From Oscillospiraceae bacterium (GTDB lineage: Bacteria > Bacillota > Clostridia > Oscillospirales > Ruminococcaceae): a stretch of 14,106 bases of DNA. The translations under genes and the position numbers were made by a program. Location: contig JAITFV010000012.1 in the NCBI GenBank assembly GCA_031281115.1, positions 1 to 14,106 of the forward strand. The letters run 5' to 3'. This document shows, piece by piece, positions 12,873-14,106 of the stretch (position 1 is the stretch's first letter; every line of letters begins with the position of its first letter). Below the pieces are notes generated by a model, which searched no databases, was not told the DNA's origin, and saw only the letters and a program-made list of their open reading frames with translations.

Positions 12873-13832
12873 ATGCTTGAAAAAATCGAAAAGCCGGAAA
12901 TAGAAACTGTTAAGTTGAAACCCGACGGAAAATACGGAATGTTCTGTCTTGAGCCGCTTGAACACGGCTATGGAAATACCCTTGGAAACAGCCTGCGGCG
13001 TGTGCTGCTTTCGTCCTTGCCGGGCGTAGCGGTGACATCCGTGAAAATAGACGGGATTCAGCATGAGTTTTCCACAATCACAGGAGTTAAAGAGGATGTA
13101 ACAGAAATTATCCTCAATGTAAAAGGGCTTATCGCTAAGATGTACGGCGATGCTCCGAAAACAGTCTACATCGAAGCCGAAGGCGAATGTACAGTAACCG
13201 CGGCTGACATCAAAACCGACAGCGAAATCGAAATACTTGACCCGGGAATGCACATCGCGACGCTCTCGGCAGGCGCAAAGCTTTATATGGAAATGACCTT
13301 CGACAGAGGGCGCGGTTATGTCAGCGCAGAGAAAAACAAAGCTATTTTCTCGCCTATGCCGATTGGTGTAATCGCAGTTGACAGCATTTACACCCCTGTC
13401 ATGCGGGTAAATTACTCGGTGGACAGCACCCGTGTCGGGCAGAGAACCGACTACGATAAGCTCACAATTGAAGTTTGGACCGATGGTACGATTTCGGCGA
13501 AAGAAGCAATTTCTTATGCCGCAAAAGTGCTCAGCGAACATTTGGCTCTGTTTGTTGATTTATCGGACGAGCCTGCTCAGCCTGAACTCATGGTCGAAAA
13601 AGACGATAAGAGCAAAGACAAGGTTCTCGAAATGACAATTGAGGATTTAGATTTATCGGTACGCTCGTTCAACTGTCTCAAGCGTGCGGGAATTAACAAC
13701 GTTGACGACCTCATCAACAAGAGCCAGGAAGATATGATGAAGGTGCGCAACTTAGGCAAGAAGTCGTTCGAGGAAGTAAGAGCGAAGTTAATTTCACTCG
13801 GTTTTGATTTAGCTTCAAGTGAGGATTCTTAA
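12873..13832 (+). CDS. rpoA: DNA-directed RNA polymerase subunit alpha
   Basis: From ATG 12873 the 319-residue alpha subunit is near the usual 314-315. The N-terminal domain, which dimerises and nucleates beta and beta' assembly, contains [38 protein letters not shown] and the segment [33 protein letters not shown] charged linker (about residues 230-252) leads to the C-terminal domain: [31 protein letters not shown] with [20 protein letters not shown], which binds UP elements and activators. An in-frame start at 12849 would lie in the SD hairpin and is rejected. The protein appears intact. Confidence 0.98.
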   Translation: MLEKIEKPEIETVKLKPDGKYGMFCLEPLEHGYGNTLGNSLRRVLLSSLPGVAVTSVKIDGIQHEFSTITGVKEDVTEIILNVKGLIAKMYGDAPKTVYIEAEGECTVTAADIKTDSEIEILDPGMHIATLSAGAKLYMEMTFDRGRGYVSAEKNKAIFSPMPIGVIAVDSIYTPVMRVNYSVDSTRVGQRTDYDKLTIEVWTDGTISAKEAISYAAKVLSEHLALFVDLSDEPAQPELMVEKDDKSKDKVLEMTIEDLDLSVRSFNCLKRAGINNVDDLINKSQEDMMKVRNLGKKSFEEVRAKLISLGFDLASSEDS

Positions 13833-13840
13833 AAACTTAA

Positions 13841-13909
13841 AACTTGAAACAAAGCACGATTTCATCGGGGAAAACGCCCTGTTCGCGGAACGCTTGTGAA
13901 GAAAGGCAA
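13841..13909 (+). repeat. Recurring leader element, copy H1 (first tandem unit before rplQ)
   Basis: This is a 69-base unit with TTGAAACAA, core TCGGGGAAAACG (13865-13876) and GAAGAAAGG near the end. CGAT (13857-13860) can pair with ATCG (13864-13867). It is followed by a second unit instead of a start codon, so its SD-like AGAAAGG (13900-13906) serves no visible gene. Confidence 0.8.
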
Positions 13910-13988
13910 AACTTGAAACGAAGCACAACTGCATCGGGGAAAACGCCCTGTTCATGGAATGCTTGTGAGGAAAGGACTTATTAAGGAT
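13910..13988 (+). repeat. Recurring leader element, copy H2 (second tandem unit before rplQ)
   Basis: This unit begins exactly 69 bases after H1 and matches it at about 58 of 69 positions by eye. The core TCGGGGAAAACG is at 13934-13945. The CTGTTC segment ends 35 bases before ATG 13989, and GGAAAGGACTTATTAAGGAT supplies the rplQ ribosome-binding site. It continues ten bases beyond the repeat unit to the start codon. Confidence 0.8.
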
Positions 13989-14106
13989 ATGGCAATGAGA
14001 AAGTTAGGCAGAAAAAGCGACCACAGGAAAGCTATGCTTCGCGCTATGGTGACGTTTCTGCTCGAAAACGGAAAAATAGAAACCACCGTGACCCGCGCTA
14101 AAGAAG
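13989..14106 (+). CDS. rplQ: 50S ribosomal protein L17, N-terminal part (3' truncated by window)
   Basis: Thirty-nine codons are visible before the window ends. L17 is a 50S protein near the tunnel exit. The family N-terminus is clear: [39 protein letters not shown] 13989 (MAMRKLG) fits the leader spacing; ATG 13995 (MRKLG) is an alternative. It follows rpoA as in the alpha operon of nearly all bacteria, with a 156-base gap filled by two tandem copies of the leader element. Confidence 0.96.
   Translation, partial: MAMRKLGRKSDHRKAMLRAMVTFLLENGKIETTVTRAKE

Noticed and set aside
12846..13541. A 231-codon open frame on the minus strand opposite rpoA
   Set aside because: It is a shadow of rpoA, which is fully conserved on the + strand; no recognisable domain is present in the minus reading.
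13841..13978. A CRISPR array from the repeated 69-base units
   Set aside because: Only two units without spacers, each related to single leader copies elsewhere in the cluster, and no cas gene nearby.

Overview
This window is a nearly unbroken ribosomal-protein supercluster (the S10, spc and alpha operons joined end to end), with every gene on the + strand. The order is rplB (3' end), rpsS, rplV, rpsC, rplP, rpmC, rpsQ, rplN, rplX, rplE, rpsN, rpsH, rplF, rplR, rpsE, rpmD, rplO, secY, adk, map, a KOW-domain gene, infA, rpmJ, rpsM, rpsK, rpsD, rpoA and rplQ (5' end). The adk-map-KOW-infA-rpmJ block, rpsD inside the alpha operon, zinc-ribbon S14, L24 and L36, and a four-cysteine adenylate kinase lid together point to a Bacillota, most likely Clostridia. 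Genus cannot be read from this window. No tRNA, rRNA, CRISPR array, transposase or phage gene is present.

The products work together. The r-proteins build both subunits, IF-1 starts translation, Map removes the initiator methionine, SecY is the membrane channel for exported nascent chains, Adk balances adenine nucleotides, and RpoA is the scaffold of RNA polymerase.

The unusual content lies between the genes. The gaps hold two different recurring sequences and no gap holds both. (1) A leader element of about 70 bases precedes rplV, rplN, rplF, rplO, adk, rpsK and rplQ (twice in tandem), with a diverged relative before rpoA. It has a TTGAAACAA-like left arm, a TCGGGGAAAACG-like core, a TTGTTTC-like right arm, and a shared RGAAAGGACTTA ribosome-binding segment. 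The right arm ends 33-36 bases before the start codon in all seven gaps. In the best copies it folds as two stacked stems. (2) Seven-base tandem repeats (AATTANN, TGACAAT and their complement) fill the gaps before rplE, rpsH, rplR and rpsE. Before rplR they create a near-consensus promoter.

Three more points deserve attention. rpsC has an in-frame TAG exactly where S3 normally has a conserved tyrosine, with homologous coding continuing past it. The rpsK-rpsD gap can fold as a closed four-way junction, probably an S4-responsive leader. The map gene has no convincing start codon.
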